Below, piece after piece: positions 11,733 through 26,107 of a stretch of DNA of 64,000 nt (position 1 is the first letter of the stretch; the number at the start of each line of letters is the position of its first letter). The stretch is from Latrodectus hesperus (lineage: Eukaryota; Arthropoda; Arachnida; Araneae; Theridiidae): assembly GCA_037975125.1 (NCBI GenBank), contig JAJQOW010000021.1, positions 911,001 through 975,000 of the forward strand. Direction: 5' to 3'. A program made the position numbers and the translations under genes. The notes under the pieces were generated by a model. That model did not search any database, had not been told where the DNA came from, and saw only the letters and a list, made by a program, of their open reading frames with translations.

Positions 11733-12016
11733 CCCGTTATCAAAAATAATCCAGAAATTTTCCACGTGAAAGGAAAAGTTGTAATTTCACGCGTAATCCA
11801 AACTCGATTTGCGTCAGAATCTTGTGAGATCCTATTTTGCGATGCACAATCGGGAAATAAAACAACGTGGTCAGCACTGTTCAGAGAACCGTTTCGCACC
11901 TGACGTCCAGTTGAAGTTGTTTTTTTCGGTACAGTGACCCAGAAATCAACTGAACGGAATGATTCAAGAAGAAAAAGATCATCTTCCAAACGGAGCATGG
12001 TAAACGGAGGAAGCAT
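11733..12016 (-). CDS. Candidate exon ending in a GTAAGT donor
   Basis: On the minus strand an ATG at 12016 opens a frame of about 94 codons that reaches a donor-like site, ATAACGGG|GTAAGT, at the 11733/11732 boundary. The stretch is distinctly less AT-rich than its flanks and has a mixed composition (for example FWVTVPKKTTSTGRQ and DANRVWITREITTFPFTW). An acceptor-like CCTTTTCTTGAG lies at about 12025, but a TAA stands directly before the ATG, so the ATG would have to be a true start in this frame. I do not recognise a domain and found no partner exon. It could be a first coding exon, a UTR exon or a conserved non-coding block. Confidence 0.27.
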
Positions 12017-12393
12017 TTATCAACCTCAAGAAAAGGAGGATTTCGATTGGAACAACGAAAAAAAAGCTTTTTTTTAAACATAAAAAAACTTTTTTAAATA
12101 TAAAAAAAAAGTTATAACAATTGTACAATTTGATACGCTTCTCTATCTGGTTTAACGCTGACCGCATTCGCTTTACGGCTTCTTAATTACTGTCTTTTTT
12201 TGTTAAGCAAACATTGCTTAGGTACGTATCAACTTTTTAAAATTGCTTTGGTAACATTTATGTGAATAAATCAATAGTTTTTGCAATTTATAATGTTTTT
12301 TTTTGTTTTTGTTTTTTAAACAATTTATTGGATATCACAAATTACACAAAACTAAGAACTAACTATAAAATCATAACTAATATTTTTATATAT

Positions 12394-12691
12394 GCCGACC
12401 GATGGCTGAGTGGTTAGCGTTCCTGACTTCTGAGCTGCCGGTCCCGGGTTCGAATCCCGGTGCGGGCATGGCTGTTTCTTTCCTTTTCTGTGTTGCTCTG
12501 TCCTTTCTTCTGTGATGTTGTATGAATGTGACCCGCCCTATAAACGGGTTTGTGGTGGTATGGCGAGGGTAACGCTACTCGCCTCCGTGACTTGGTTTAC
12601 AAGTGCCCGCTGGGTAACGACAAATGAGTAGCAGTTTCTGGCCTTGTTGTGGCATAGGGTTCAACCCTCTTGTGCCCACCATTGGAAAGAA
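12394..12691 (+). mobile_element. SINE family A, near full length
   Basis: The head GCCGACCGATGGCTGAGTGG is followed by B box GGTTCGAATCCCGG. The body contains TGAATGTGACCCGCCCTATA, CCTCCGTGACTTGGTTTACA, GTAACGACAAATGAGTAGC and the end TGTGCCCACCATTGG. This is the best reference copy of the family here. Related copies lie at 8.2, 9.1, 15.6 and 33.5 kb. Confidence 0.92.
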
Positions 12692-12754
12692 AAAATTATT
12701 TAAATTTTCTGCTATTGTAAATATAGATAAAATTTAATTTTTACCGAATTTTAT

Positions 12755-12827
12755 CACCTTCCGATAATTTGTATTATATATGTGAGTTTGCGTGTGTGTA
12801 ATTTTAAAAAAGAAATTGAGCGATTTT
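12755..12827 (+). repeat. Left copy of a 73-bp direct repeat around a SINE
   Basis: CACCTTCCGATAAT and GTGTGTAATTTTA in this segment recur at 13228-13300 in the same order with several differences. The repeats bracket the SINE D copy and an extra 43 bp. They are too long and too diverged to be its target-site duplication. Confidence 0.8.
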
Positions 12828-12869
12828 TTTGACTATTATAAATGTATACAAAATTTACACTTTACCAAT

Positions 12870-13227
12870 TTTTAGTGGTAGCCTAGTGGTTAGGGCATCG
12901 GTCTTCCGTCTGGAAGGGCTGGGTTCGATTCCCAATTCCGCCAAAGACCCTTATTACATGCGATATACGTGTGGAATCGAAAGTGCTGTGGTTGGTCATT
13001 GAGCAGTTACCATTGATGTAATGGTGTGGGCAAAATTTCCTCCCCCTCCAGATCAATGTCAATATTGGGGAAGTGGGTCCTCTAGTGGTGCCATCTATCG
13101 GAGTTGTCTAAGAGCAAAGTCGTGGTGTTTTCGTTAAACGAAAGACGCCGACTTCAGAAATATTTATTTTAAATAGCCAAAGGCTAGCGAGCTTGATTTG
13201 TCCAAGTGTCATAAGTGATTACAGCAA
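12870..13227 (+). mobile_element. SINE family D
   Basis: The head contains GTAGCCTAGTGGTTAGGGC and B box GGTTCGATTCCC. The body has GTTACCATTGATGTAATGG, GGTGCCATCTATCGGAG and TTAAACGAAAGACGC, and the 3' end is GTCCAAGTGTCATAAGTG, then ATTACAGCAA. It is collinear with the copy at 4412-4797. No clean short TSD is visible. Confidence 0.88.
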
Positions 13228-13300
13228 CACCTTCCGATAATGCGTATAATATATATGCGTGCGCGTGTGTAATTTTATAAAAGAAATTAAGCTAATCTAT
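13228..13300 (+). repeat. Right copy of a 73-bp direct repeat around a SINE
   Basis: This copy starts immediately after the SINE tail and corresponds to 12755-12827. It shares the CACCTTCCGATAAT start and a GTGTGTAATTTTA core. Confidence 0.8.
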
Positions 13301-13713
13301 ATATTATTGAAATTCATTATGTATGCCATAAGGTTCTTGAAAAATAGGTAGCTTTTCTACTTTTGAAGACTTCTCATTCATATTGCTTTAGTTAATGTGA
13401 TAATCTGCAAATATAAATATTGAATGGTATGTTCATATCATACATTTATGCATTCCAGGAAAAAATTAAGGGTATATTTTTCAGTCATAAAAATAATATG
13501 TACGCGTTCACCACTGTCTAATTCTCTTTCAGCGCCTCACTAACTCTTCTGTGACGGGTAGCGGGTTTTATACCCGAGTTGGCGTGGAAATCTACTAATT
13601 TCGCCAAGATTTTGGAGGGCTCTGGGCTATCTCGCTTAGTATTGGTCCTAGAGCTTCGGTGATGAATTTTTCCAGAGATATCTGTTTCTCGAAAAGTCTC
13701 CAAAAATATCGCC
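13301..13713. other. Unidentified sequence
   Basis: AT-rich up to about 13500. From 13500 to 13713 it is less AT-rich, with a 65-codon minus-strand frame and a small inverted repeat, GGGTTTTATACCC. It continues directly into the dispersed repeat at 13714, so it may belong to the same unidentified element. Confidence 0.4.
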
Positions 13714-13866
13714 AAATGGTCACCTAAGTCTCCAAATCATTAGAAATATGACATTTTTTAACATACAATACGCCTAAATTGAGCAATTTTTAAGTATTTT
13801 CAAACTGTTCGAGATATTTTAACACAAATACAATTAATGTTTATAAATTTGTAACAATAATAATTT
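13714..13866 (+). repeat. Dispersed repeat P, copy 1
   Basis: CCAAATCATTAGAAATATGAC, AATACGCCTAAATTGAGCAA and TTTTAAGTATTTTC match 50212-50352 in the same order (there CCAAATCATTAAAAATGCCG, AATACACCTAAAGTGCGCAA). The copies are old and share no frame. The element type is unknown. Confidence 0.7.
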
Positions 13867-15569
13867 AGATACTATTTTTAAAAGAGCGTCTTAAGGACAG
13901 ATATTTTGAAATACCTTTATTTTGTAAAAACAATATATAAGAATTTCTAATTCACCTGTTCAAATAAAAGATTTAAGTGTGATTCCCGTGTTCAAATACT
14001 TCATCCCTATACCTGTTTCATAATTTCATTTGGGAATCATTCATTATTATTGTAGTTAAAAGTAATTGAAGTTTCTTCGTGATAGAATCAATGTCCATAT
14101 TTTTTTTATCAAGCTTTAATTTAAAATTGCTAATAAATCGCATCATGTCTTCTTACTAATCCCTCCGATCTAAAATCAGATGAGATGCATGAGATCGTCC
14201 GCTTTTAATCTGAAGACACAAGCGAACTAAATCGCATCGTTTTAGTTATTTTGTACGCAGAATATTTCAAAATTATGATTGTTTATAAGTGAATTAGAAA
14301 ATATTTTGCTCACAAGTTCATTTTAGTTGCGATGAAAATTTAGAAAACAAATATTGCCAAAAGAGATTTCGAAGGAAATAAAACGAAATTTCTTCGTAAC
14401 TGTTGCAAAATTATTTTATCATAAAAACGTAAATTATGAACCTAATACTGAGAATTATTTATTTATAAATTTGAAAGAGCGATTCAAAATCAAATGGAAA
14501 AGAACTTGTCAACTATTTAATTTAGATAAACAGCAAAAATTAAACATGTTTTCCACACATAATAATATGCATATTGTTTCTTAATTTTTTTAAATAATAA
14601 ACAAACACTTTAATTTAATCTAGTATGTATATAGTATTTGATATGTGTGTGTTTATTCTTAAAATTAAATTATATTACAAAAGATTAAAATATATACTTA
14701 AATTAACTAAATTTTTACAAACCATTTTCTTTCCCCATGTTCTTATATTCGACGGAAGTCTCATATTCGAATGAATTTACTTAAAATCTATCGCTAAAAT
14801 TATTGAGCAATTATAACTTCAATGGCTTTACAAAATAAAAAATTATCTAAAAATTTCAAAAAAACAAATAATAAACCATAAAAACACGTATAAGGGAAGG
14901 AATACATTTATATTTCTCCAATTGTGTGTGTGGCTCTCTGGAGTAATATTATGATTTTTTGATTGCGTCAATTCTATCTTCTAAATGTAAAAAATCCTAA
15001 TTTTATGTATATGAGTTGCATATTTTTCTAATGACATTTTAAAAATAAGTTATTGAATCTCTAAATATATTGGAGAAAGTATTTATAGAATTAAATTATA
15101 TTTTTAAAGATGAGAATATTTTGATTGTATCTTTAAATTATCCTTCTTCTTCTTTTTCTTCTTCTTTCTTTTTTTTTTTTTTTTTTCTTTTGCAGTAATT
15201 TTCATATGCGTCCATTTTATTTTAAACAAAGTAATATGCAGTTAAAAGAATAAAATGATATGTAAATAAAATAAAGTAAAATAAATAGAATATGTAAAAA
15301 ATAAAATAAAATGATATGCAATAATAATATTTTATATAATTTTGTATAGTGAATGACAGTAAATTTTTTGCTATTACCGAGTTTCAATGTTTTTAGTTAA
15401 TTGATATTATTCTTATATATATAAAATTTTTTAATACTTTTCCCATTCACATGAAATATTTCACTGTTTAAATATAAGAGAACAAATGAAAGCTATACTT
15501 AAAATTGATTGAACTTTCTGCTGTAAAAAAGTGCTTTGATCATCAAAAATGTAAAAAAAAAATTTCTAA
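13867..15569. other. AT-rich DNA with a polypyrimidine tract
   Basis: No supported gene. A TTC/CTT-rich polypyrimidine tract runs from about 15140 to 15191. A 76-codon frame at 14354-14584 is lysine/asparagine-rich and reads as base-composition noise. Confidence 0.5.
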
Positions 15570-15868
15570 CGTTGGGCACTTAGGTTATAAATCCAATCCC
15601 ACAACAACGGCCAGAAACTGCTACTCATTTGTCGTTACCCAGGGGGCACCTGTGAACCAAGTCACGGAGGCGAGTAGCGTTGCCCGCGCCATATCACCAC
15701 AAACCCGTTTATAGGGTGGTCCACATTCATACAACAACACAGAAGAAAGGATAGAGAAACACAGAGAGAACTGAGAAAGAAAGTAACTTCCATGCTGGAA
15801 ACGGGATTCGAACACATCACCCACAGCTCAGGAGTCCGGAACGCTAACCACTTAGCCATCGGTCGGCC
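15570..15868 (-). mobile_element. SINE family A, minus orientation
   Basis: Read on the minus strand it starts GGCCGACCGATGGCTAAGTG, carries a changed B-box region near 15806 (the plus strand reads CGGGATTCGAACACATCACC), and runs through TAAACGGGTTTGTGGTG and CAAATGAGTAGCAGTTTCTG to the 3' end near 15570. It is collinear with the copy at 12394-12691. The 3' end is degraded. Confidence 0.88.
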
Positions 15869-15904
15869 AAAATTGGAAAATGATTATTTTAATTTGATTC
15901 ACAT

Positions 15905-16090
15905 CATTCAGATTGCTCATTCCAAGTGTTCAAATGAACAGGCCTCTTCTGAACATATTCTTCAGTGCCTTGGTCTCTCCATGAGAGATATGAAGGAGAG
16001 TCCACTTATGGTGCTGGACTTTTTGAGGGTGTACGCGCTCATGGACCTGTTCCAGCGCTGCTGACCTCGAGGGCATGCAACAACAGATTG
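15905..16090 (+). pseudogene. LINE 3'-end fragment (C-terminal Cys/His motif)
   Basis: The frame encodes the last part of an RNase H-bearing LINE ORF2: CSNEQASSEHILQC, in which the family motif C-x2-C-x8-H-x3-C has lost one or more cysteines, then LGLSMRDMKESPLMVLDFLR and a stop. The 3' end has a CAACAACAG tail near 16080. It matches the ends of the fragments at 38.2, 52.0 and 57.7 kb, and is severely 5' truncated. Confidence 0.8.
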
Positions 16091-16139
16091 GTCATCATTC
16101 GAAGAGTTTTTGCAGTACCGATCGATTGCGGAAGGGATA

Positions 16140-16345
16140 ACATCCCTAACTTCGCGCGCGAAGCAGTAGGTTCCGGATTCGATCCCTGGGATTTATGTTC
16201 TTTTCTCTCAATGTGTGTGTTTCTTTATCCCTTCCCTTTCATGGCGAAATGGGACACCCACTGGGTGACCCATTATGTGAGATGCCAACCCATTCGCCCC
16301 TTGTAGCGTTGATATCCTAAGTTCAGCCGGGCATTAGAAAAAAAT
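16140..16345 (+). mobile_element. SINE family C fragment
   Basis: It contains GAAGCAGTAGGTTCCGGATT (degenerate B box), TTTCTTTATCCCTTCCCTTT, GACACCCACTGGGTGACCC, CCCCTTGTAGCGTTGATATC and the 3' end GCATTAGAAAAAAATGG. It matches 59472-59661. The tRNA-like 5' end is unclear and carries a 14-bp palindrome, CTTCGCGCGCGAAG. Confidence 0.75.
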
Positions 16346-16610
16346 GGGTTTTTTTTTTGTATATATTTCAAGATAGTCGTGCCTATTTTTCAATGTCTGG
16401 TTTATAAAATCCAGTTAAATTTAGAACGTTGACCCAAGAATAGGGGAAACTGATGGTAAATTGCTTAGTATTAAGTTTAGTGTGTGTGTCATCGTAGCCC
16501 CCAAAATAGCTTTACCATAAGTTGAGATTAAGCAGAAGACTTAAAGATATACTTTTGCCCTTAATTGGATCACTATCAGTTTTATGAGTACGTTTCATCA
16601 TTTGTTTTAA
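16346..16610. other. Unidentified sequence up to a TTAA site
   Basis: I see no gene. The stretch ends with TTAA (16607-16610), the presumed target of the adjacent piggyBac remnant. Confidence 0.4.
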
Positions 16611-17150
16611 CCCCTTAACTGTGACATATATTTTAGAAAAATGGATCAAAAATGAAAATTTTTTTGACTGTTTAATTTTATTCTTTATATTGTTATAAGA
16701 GTTAAAAAATGCTTTTTTATTACAAAAATAAAGTTTTAAATACAATATATAACTACTATATTTAAAATTTTTACATACACATAAAACATTGATTACACAT
16801 ACATGTTATTCGTATTGAACAAATGAAACGAAATTTTGAAGCTAAATATATCTGATATAAACTAGCATAATATAAAAACACAACAATATGATTTTGAATA
16901 CATGAATTTTTCAAATCTTTCAGTATGGTATACCCCAAAACAAGGTACTGCTCAAAGGCCTATCTATTGCACTTTATACAATAAACTCTTGTCTCATGCC
17001 TTATTGTCTTCCCTTGTTCATCGGTTTTACGACAGCATGTAAAACACTGCCTGGTTGTACCATGGATGGTCACTGTATCCATAATTTTCCTCAAAACCTT
17101 TCTTTCAAAGACACCATGTCGATTTTCATGCGATTTTGTCATGACCCAGT
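16611..17150 (-). pseudogene. piggyBac-type transposase C-terminal remnant
   Basis: On the minus strand an open stretch (17142 down to 16960) ends in the cysteine-rich domain typical of piggyBac transposases: CFTCCRKT, then ETRVYCIKC. After a frameshift the coding sense continues as IGL-stop-AVPCFGVYHTE, where the stop replaces an expected cysteine. The upstream catalytic domain is absent. The presumed element end, CCCCTTAACTGTGAC, abuts TTAA at 16607-16610, as piggyBac insertions do; the other end was not found. The domain assignment is fairly firm and the terminal repeat is a suggestion. Confidence 0.72.
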
Positions 17151-18227
17151 CTTTTAATATTATTCTCTCTCCACGTGCTCTATAAAACTACTTTTCGGTA
17201 AAACAAAACATGAGTGCTTATTACGTGCACTACTTTGAACTTTTTTTTTAAGGAGAATATGTTAAACTGACGTCAGGGCCAGTATACTCTCCGGATCTCT
17301 CATCATATAAAAACGTCTAGTCTGTATTTACTGAGTAATTGATATGCTAATACATCTCAATCGTTTCAGTTGATGAACAAGGACACAGTACTTAAGTTGC
17401 ATAGGCTGTTATACCTATATATGATATAAAATCCCTGATCAGTTCAGTACTAAAGCAGATAAGAGTTGTCAACAATATCAAATACGATGCTTTGGGACTG
17501 ATTCTTCAGGGTCTAAGAATCCAAATTTTCTTAAAATTAAAACTTGCTCTTCCCACTATAAAATGTGTATCCTCTAAACATCATTTTATAACTTGAATTT
17601 CTCTTCCTGGAATGGTAAATTTAATACAAGCAATACCGAATTTTCATCATTAATTTAATGATTCTCTTTTATAGAAAACAACTATTTATTTTTTACTCTT
17701 GTACATTTTAATAAAAAACCTTGAAAACATAAACTATAAAGCATCCAGATAATTGTGAATTTTACGTATCTCATTTATAAGTAGGATAAGAATGTTTTAT
17801 ATGTAAATCATTTTGAGTAAATGAATAAATTTTATATAAAATATCATCACAAATGTACTCCTGCTATATTTAATACACAACATTTAATTTTTCCGAGGCC
17901 AATTTTCACAAATATTTTAATCTTTTTCATTTATCATTTTTTATTTTATTATATGGCATTTATAATAGGTAATAAAGAAAATAAAGTTAAAATTTCGGAG
18001 AGCCTTTTCATGCCTGTTGTTTGTTTTCTTTAAAATATTAGGTTGGTTGAGAAAAGCGTCGCTTTTGTATACTGAGGACTTCTAACTCGAAACTTGTCGC
18101 ACGCAAAGTTTATCATTCTGTGTAAGCTTATGTATGCTAGAAGCTACATAAAATCTAATGTCTCTGTACTGTTACATCATGGTATGGAAAAAACCTAATG
18201 TATTGATCATAGTTCAATAATATGAAA
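17151..18227. other. Unique AT-rich DNA
   Basis: No supported gene or repeat. The part at 17260-17440 is less AT-rich and may hold more of the piggyBac element, but no motif was recognised. Confidence 0.45.
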
Positions 18228-18549
18228 TACACTTGTATCCATAAATTAAGGATAATGCAAGTTCAGGCAAAGAAAGAGATAGAAGCAAAACAAATGTGAC
18301 TTATTTGTAAAGTCTTTTAAGTAAAAGGAAAAATATTCTATATGTTTGATGGCATTAATAAAATTTCCGATTTTCACTCCCTGGAGCAAATTCAAAAAAA
18401 GAACCCATTTACAAAAACCAATATAACATGGCTGGTATGAGTAATTAGTACATAGTATGCCCCCAGACGATGCAATACAGGCCGCACAACGCCTAAGCAT
18501 GCTGAGTATCAAATTATGGATCTGATCTTTGGGAATATTACATCACTCA

Positions 18550-19596
18550 TCAACCAATGCTCTCCGAAGTTCCGGTAGACATGTGAGAGGTGGTTGACGG
18601 GTTGCAATTCATCGACCAAGCATGCCTCACACATGCTCTATTGGATTCAAGTCCGGTGAGTATGCTGGCCAGCTCATACGGTTGATATTCTCCGATTGAA
18701 GGCATTCGTCTACAATGTTTGCGGTGAAGGTGGGCGTTGTCATCCATAAACAGAAATTCTGCACCCAAGGCGTCCCGAAAGAAACGTACATGTTGTTCCA
18801 GAGTGACATCTCGATAGATGTGGCCTGTTACGGTGACATTCTGAATATGCAAGTTAGTTCTGGAACCCAGAATAATTCCACCGCAAATGAACAATCCTGC
18901 ATTATCGTAACGGTGTCGTTCAACGGTGTTATCTTGGTGATAACGGGTACCTGGCTCTCTCCATATGAAAGTCCGGCGAGAATCAGACTGAAAGCTAAAC
19001 CTGAACTCGTGGGAAAACATCACACAAGACCACTGTTGCGGTGTCCACAATGCATGCTCTCTACTCCAGGCTAACCGCAGGTGACAGTAAGTTGCGGTAA
19101 GTTGAACACATTTAAGTAAGTGGAAAGGCCTACGAGCATATAGACCAATGTGCCCTAAGCGTCTGTACACGGTCTGCCTTGAAACAGGTAGCTGAAAAGA
19201 GCTGACAAGACAGGTCTGATGCTGTGCTCCGTCTTTTTCTTTTGGCAGTAGCTGCCAAATACCGATCCTCATTCGGCGTTGTAACTCGGATGCGACCTGT
19301 GCTGTATAACGTCTACTCACATTACTATCATCTCGGAACCGTCGCCAAAGCCTGGAGATGACACTCTGGGCGATTGCAAAATGCTCGGATATTTCCAGCT
19401 GGGTACGTCCACTTTCCAGATGGCCGATAATTCTACCATGTAAAACATCATCCAAATGCTTCCTTTGTGCCATAACTATGTGGGTATTGCTCTGAAAGGC
19501 TTTTAAAGCACTTGTGAACAATTTTACTTGTTTGCAACCATTCCTTATATACCTCTCTCTTACACTTTCGTCTTTGTGACGTTCTATCGGTGCCAT
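18550..19596 (-). pseudogene. Tc1-like DD34E transposase, inactivated
   Basis: The frame starts at an ATG at 19596 (MAPIERHKDES) and includes an N-terminal helix-turn-helix-like region (LEISEHFAIAQSVISRLWRR) and the catalytic core. The first catalytic Asp is changed: FSHEFRF replaces the usual FSDE motif. The second, FMDDNAH, is present. The third, the Glu in SPDLNPIEHV, is read only after a frameshift between residues equivalent to HLHR and VDECL; with that shift the D-to-E spacing is 34. Two further TGA codons follow where Trp and Arg are expected. At least four lesions make it dead. It lies inside a TIR-bounded element. Confidence 0.93.
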
Positions 19597-19603
19597 CTGG
19601 TGG
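19590..19603 (-). promoter_or_regulatory. CTCF-like motif at the transposase start
   Basis: On the minus strand the sequence CCACCAGATGGCAC matches the animal CTCF core consensus CCASYAGRKGGCRS at all 14 positions. It overlaps the ATG of the dead Tc1 transposase, so the match may be coincidental coding sequence. Binding is not shown. Confidence 0.35.
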
Positions 19604-19730
19604 TTTCTTTGTAATTTGCATATTATTTATTCTTCAAGATGTGTGTGATGATTCTACATGTGAAATTTTTATTTTAGAGTTCAATTTCTGTGTGATTCGG
19701 AATTATCCTTAATTTAAGGACATGAGTGTA

Positions 19731-23390
<3,660 letters not shown>

Positions 23391-23659
23391 TGGGAGCACA
23401 CATTAATTTGGAAATGCAAAAGAAGAAAATTAACAAGATAGGAAATTTACTCTTTTAAATGTCGTGATGTTTCCATGAAAACAGACTCTGTAATTTAAAT
23501 TTAAACACTGTATTAAATATAACATAAATCCAATCACAAGTGACGTCTAATCTAAATCTGAGCAGAAATTTTTGTTTGCAAAAGCTTTGAAATTACTCTG
23601 CAAGAATGAATTTTTCATTATATGTAGCTTGGCAAGCAATAATGAATTTACATATTTTT
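23391..23659. other. Unidentified sequence
   Basis: I see no gene or repeat between the (TA)n array and the next SINE. Confidence 0.4.
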
Positions 23660-23958
23660 CAGAGGAAAGTAGCGAGTTCGAATCCCGACACAACATGTTC
23701 AATAATGGCGGCTGGGGGAATGTAAGATATGTCGTGTTCACAATATTCTCTATGTGAAAGGAAAGACCCCTGACACACCAAATCAGGGGTCTCCTGCTTT
23801 GTCCCTACTTCAAAATTACGAAGATACGTCTACTTTAGGAATGACAATGGTACACCCACTGGGTGTGCCATCGTTCTACTATGTACGTTGCCGTCAATAC
23901 CGTCTCTTGTAGTGCTGAAAGGTGGAAATAATATAGAAGGTGGCCATTAGAAAAAAAT
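23660..23958 (+). mobile_element. SINE related to family C
   Basis: It has a B-box-like GAGTTCGAATCCCGAC near 23674. The body includes TACACCCACTGGGTGTGCC and GTCTCTTGTAGTGCTGAAA, and the 3' end is GGCCATTAGAAAAAAATTA. The distal part matches family C at 16.2 and 59.6 kb (CACCCACTGG, CTTGTAG, ATTAGAAAAAAAT), but the head and middle differ. It is probably a sister family sharing the 3' domain. Confidence 0.72.
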
Positions 23959-24338
23959 TAAACTTTCATGAATCTATCTGGAATATGTATGAAAAATGAA
24001 GCTAATTGCATTTCTTTTTTACATATTGTCTATGTTATTGATACAAATTCTAGAAAAAAAAGAATCCATGAATAAATTTACCACTAAAGTTTACGGCTTT
24101 GGAAAAGGTTAATTAATACTTTTAGACAAATTACTCAAGGGTTAGCCCATACCCTTAGAATCTACCCCTAGAAGAAGCTTCAGAAAGCACACCTAAAACG
24201 TCTAATAATAAATCAAAATTTAGAAATGTAAACAATTTGGGAGAAATTAGAGAGATTCTGGTTTTGATTTACACAATGATGTATCTTATTTTTAGCTTTG
24301 AGCAAAAGTCTGTCATGATCTCTTATTTAAAATTCTAG
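23959..24338. other. Unidentified sequence
   Basis: I see no gene or recognisable repeat. Confidence 0.4.
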
Positions 24339-24349
24339 AATTAGATTTT

Positions 24350-24603
24350 TCGTTGAGAAGTTACCATGGGTGTAATCTGGTGAAAATTTTCTCCCCTCCA
24401 GGTCAATATCAAAATTGGGGAGTTCAACCTCTGGTGGTGCCATCTATTGGAGGAGTCTTAAAGCAAAGTCACGCTTTCACCTTCGTGGAGCTCGTGGTTA
24501 AACGAAAGACGCACCTTACTGACATAAATTCGCATAGCCGTCGGCAGACACTTGGACTAGCTTGGCTGGTCCAAGTGTTATAAGTAACAACACAATACAA
24601 ATA
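24350..24603 (+). mobile_element. SINE family D, 5'-truncated with TSD
   Basis: It lacks the tRNA-like head and starts inside the body (GTTGAGAAGTTACCATGGGT). It continues through GGTGCCATCTATTGGAGGAG and ends GTCCAAGTGTTATAAGTAAC, then AACAC. A perfect 11-bp duplication, AATTAGATTTT, at 24339-24349 and 24604-24614 shows it inserted already truncated, the signature of LINE-driven target-primed reverse transcription. Confidence 0.9.
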
Positions 24604-24614
24604 AATTAGATTTT

Positions 24615-26107
24615 ATTCTGAAACAGACTTCATTCTGAAAAAAATAAGATTTCCTTCTACAGACTGGATCTGATTCTGAAACAGAATAGGCATCATTTTC
24701 ATATGGCTATTCAAAATGATTTAATAAGTCAACTCCTATTATCGTAATAGAAGAAGGTGATTAAAATGAATGATGAAACAAAGAGTTAACCAATCATACT
24801 CTTCTAAGAGAATAACTTTCAGATCAAGTATTGTTTCTGAGAATGCACAGTTACTATGATTTTGATTATGATAACTATAGTAATTATGGTTAATAGAGCA
24901 TTATTTATTCAACCTTTCTCGTTTATCTTTTAAAATCAAGAAATTCACTCATTTGATATAATACGTAGTTTTGATATAATATCGTTCATACAAATAAAAA
25001 TTACTCAGAAAATAAAATTTATTTAAAGATGCCAAGGACAGAATTGTTTTGAATAACTGAGGTATTTTTTTAAAAATGTTTATAGTGATAAAGCTTTTTT
25101 CTTATTTTTTATGAGCAAAACACATTCCTAAACTGAACAAATTATGTGTTTATAAAAAATGTAAAAGCAAAACAATTATTTTATTTGCATAAGCATTAAA
25201 TACCACATTTTTTCAAGTGATAACAGCAAAATAATATTTAGAAAAAAACACAGACACAGGAAGTACATTTCACAAACCGATGTCAAAATTTCTCAGATTA
25301 TATGTTCTTTTCAATTGTGTGAGATATTTTGAATAATAAATTTTACTTTCCAAAGTTTTAAAGATAAAATAAAAAGTATGTGTAAAAATGAATCAATAAG
25401 GTGAACTCTTCAACTTAAAAATTATATTTTGGATTCCATCAATTTAAATTTAATAATTTAAAAAAATATCGTGCAAAAAACATTTTTTAATTGGGTGAGA
25501 TGCATACTATTGTATACTGTACGCTTCTAATAGTTACAATTTTACTCATAACAAATAATATTTTTTTATTAAATTTCGATTATACAGTTTATTTAGCATT
25601 AAAAACTTAGAAAAAGGAGAAGAAATTTCTGTTATATAATTCTATTATCTCTAAAGTCTTTTTATTTTCGCTTTTATTCTTAGCTTTTTACTTTAAAACA
25701 TAACTTCTTTTGCTTATCGAATGTTGCGCTGTTTTTATTTAAATATCGGAATGCGATTGACATTTGCCTTTAATGATCTTGTTTAAAATCGATTATATAA
25801 CTAAATAACTAAAAATTACAGAATTTGAATATTTCTTTACATATTTTGAAGATGTCTAGAGTACATTTCAATTCTTAACTTATGAAAATTTATTCTTAGA
25901 AACTTTTATTAATTTAATGGCATCTGTAAATAATTTATTTATTGTTTTAGTTACTTAAAAGCTTTTTTTATTTCAATTTTGAAAAATTAATTACACTGAA
26001 GAACTTTTTTCTTAAAAAAAGTTTTTACTTTTTAACTATAGATTTATATGCTTTAAAATTCTTAAAAACAATTGCTTGTAAATTATTTTTTTCAAACTGA
26101 ACATTCA
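24615..26107. other. Unique AT-rich DNA
   Basis: No supported gene or repeat. Short local direct repeats of the type AACAGA.T occur near 24620-24690. Confidence 0.5.

Larger units (their letters stand above)
18230..19728 (-). mobile_element. Full-length Tc1-like transposon with TIRs
   Basis: The left end reads CACTTGTATCCATAAATTAA and the right end, reverse complemented, CACTCATGTCCTTAAATTAA; both continue GGATAAT. That gives 27-bp terminal inverted repeats with four mismatches. TA dinucleotides flank both ends (18228-18229 and 19729-19730), the standard Tc1/mariner target duplication. The length of 1499 bp and the single internal transposase on the minus strand fit the family. The element is complete in structure but cannot encode a working transposase. 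Confidence 0.95.

Noticed and set aside
14354..14584. 76-codon plus-strand frame
   Set aside because: It is Lys/Asn/Phe-rich, has no splice or promoter context, and sits in plain AT-rich DNA.
15621..15859. Minus- and plus-strand frames of 65-90 codons over 15.6-16.1 kb, and similar ones at 9.5, 26.0, 33.5, 46.6 and 59.2 kb
   Set aside because: They lie inside SINE copies and are translated repeats, not host genes.
18715..19074. 119-codon plus-strand frame
   Set aside because: It is the antisense shadow of the Tc1-like transposase on the minus strand.
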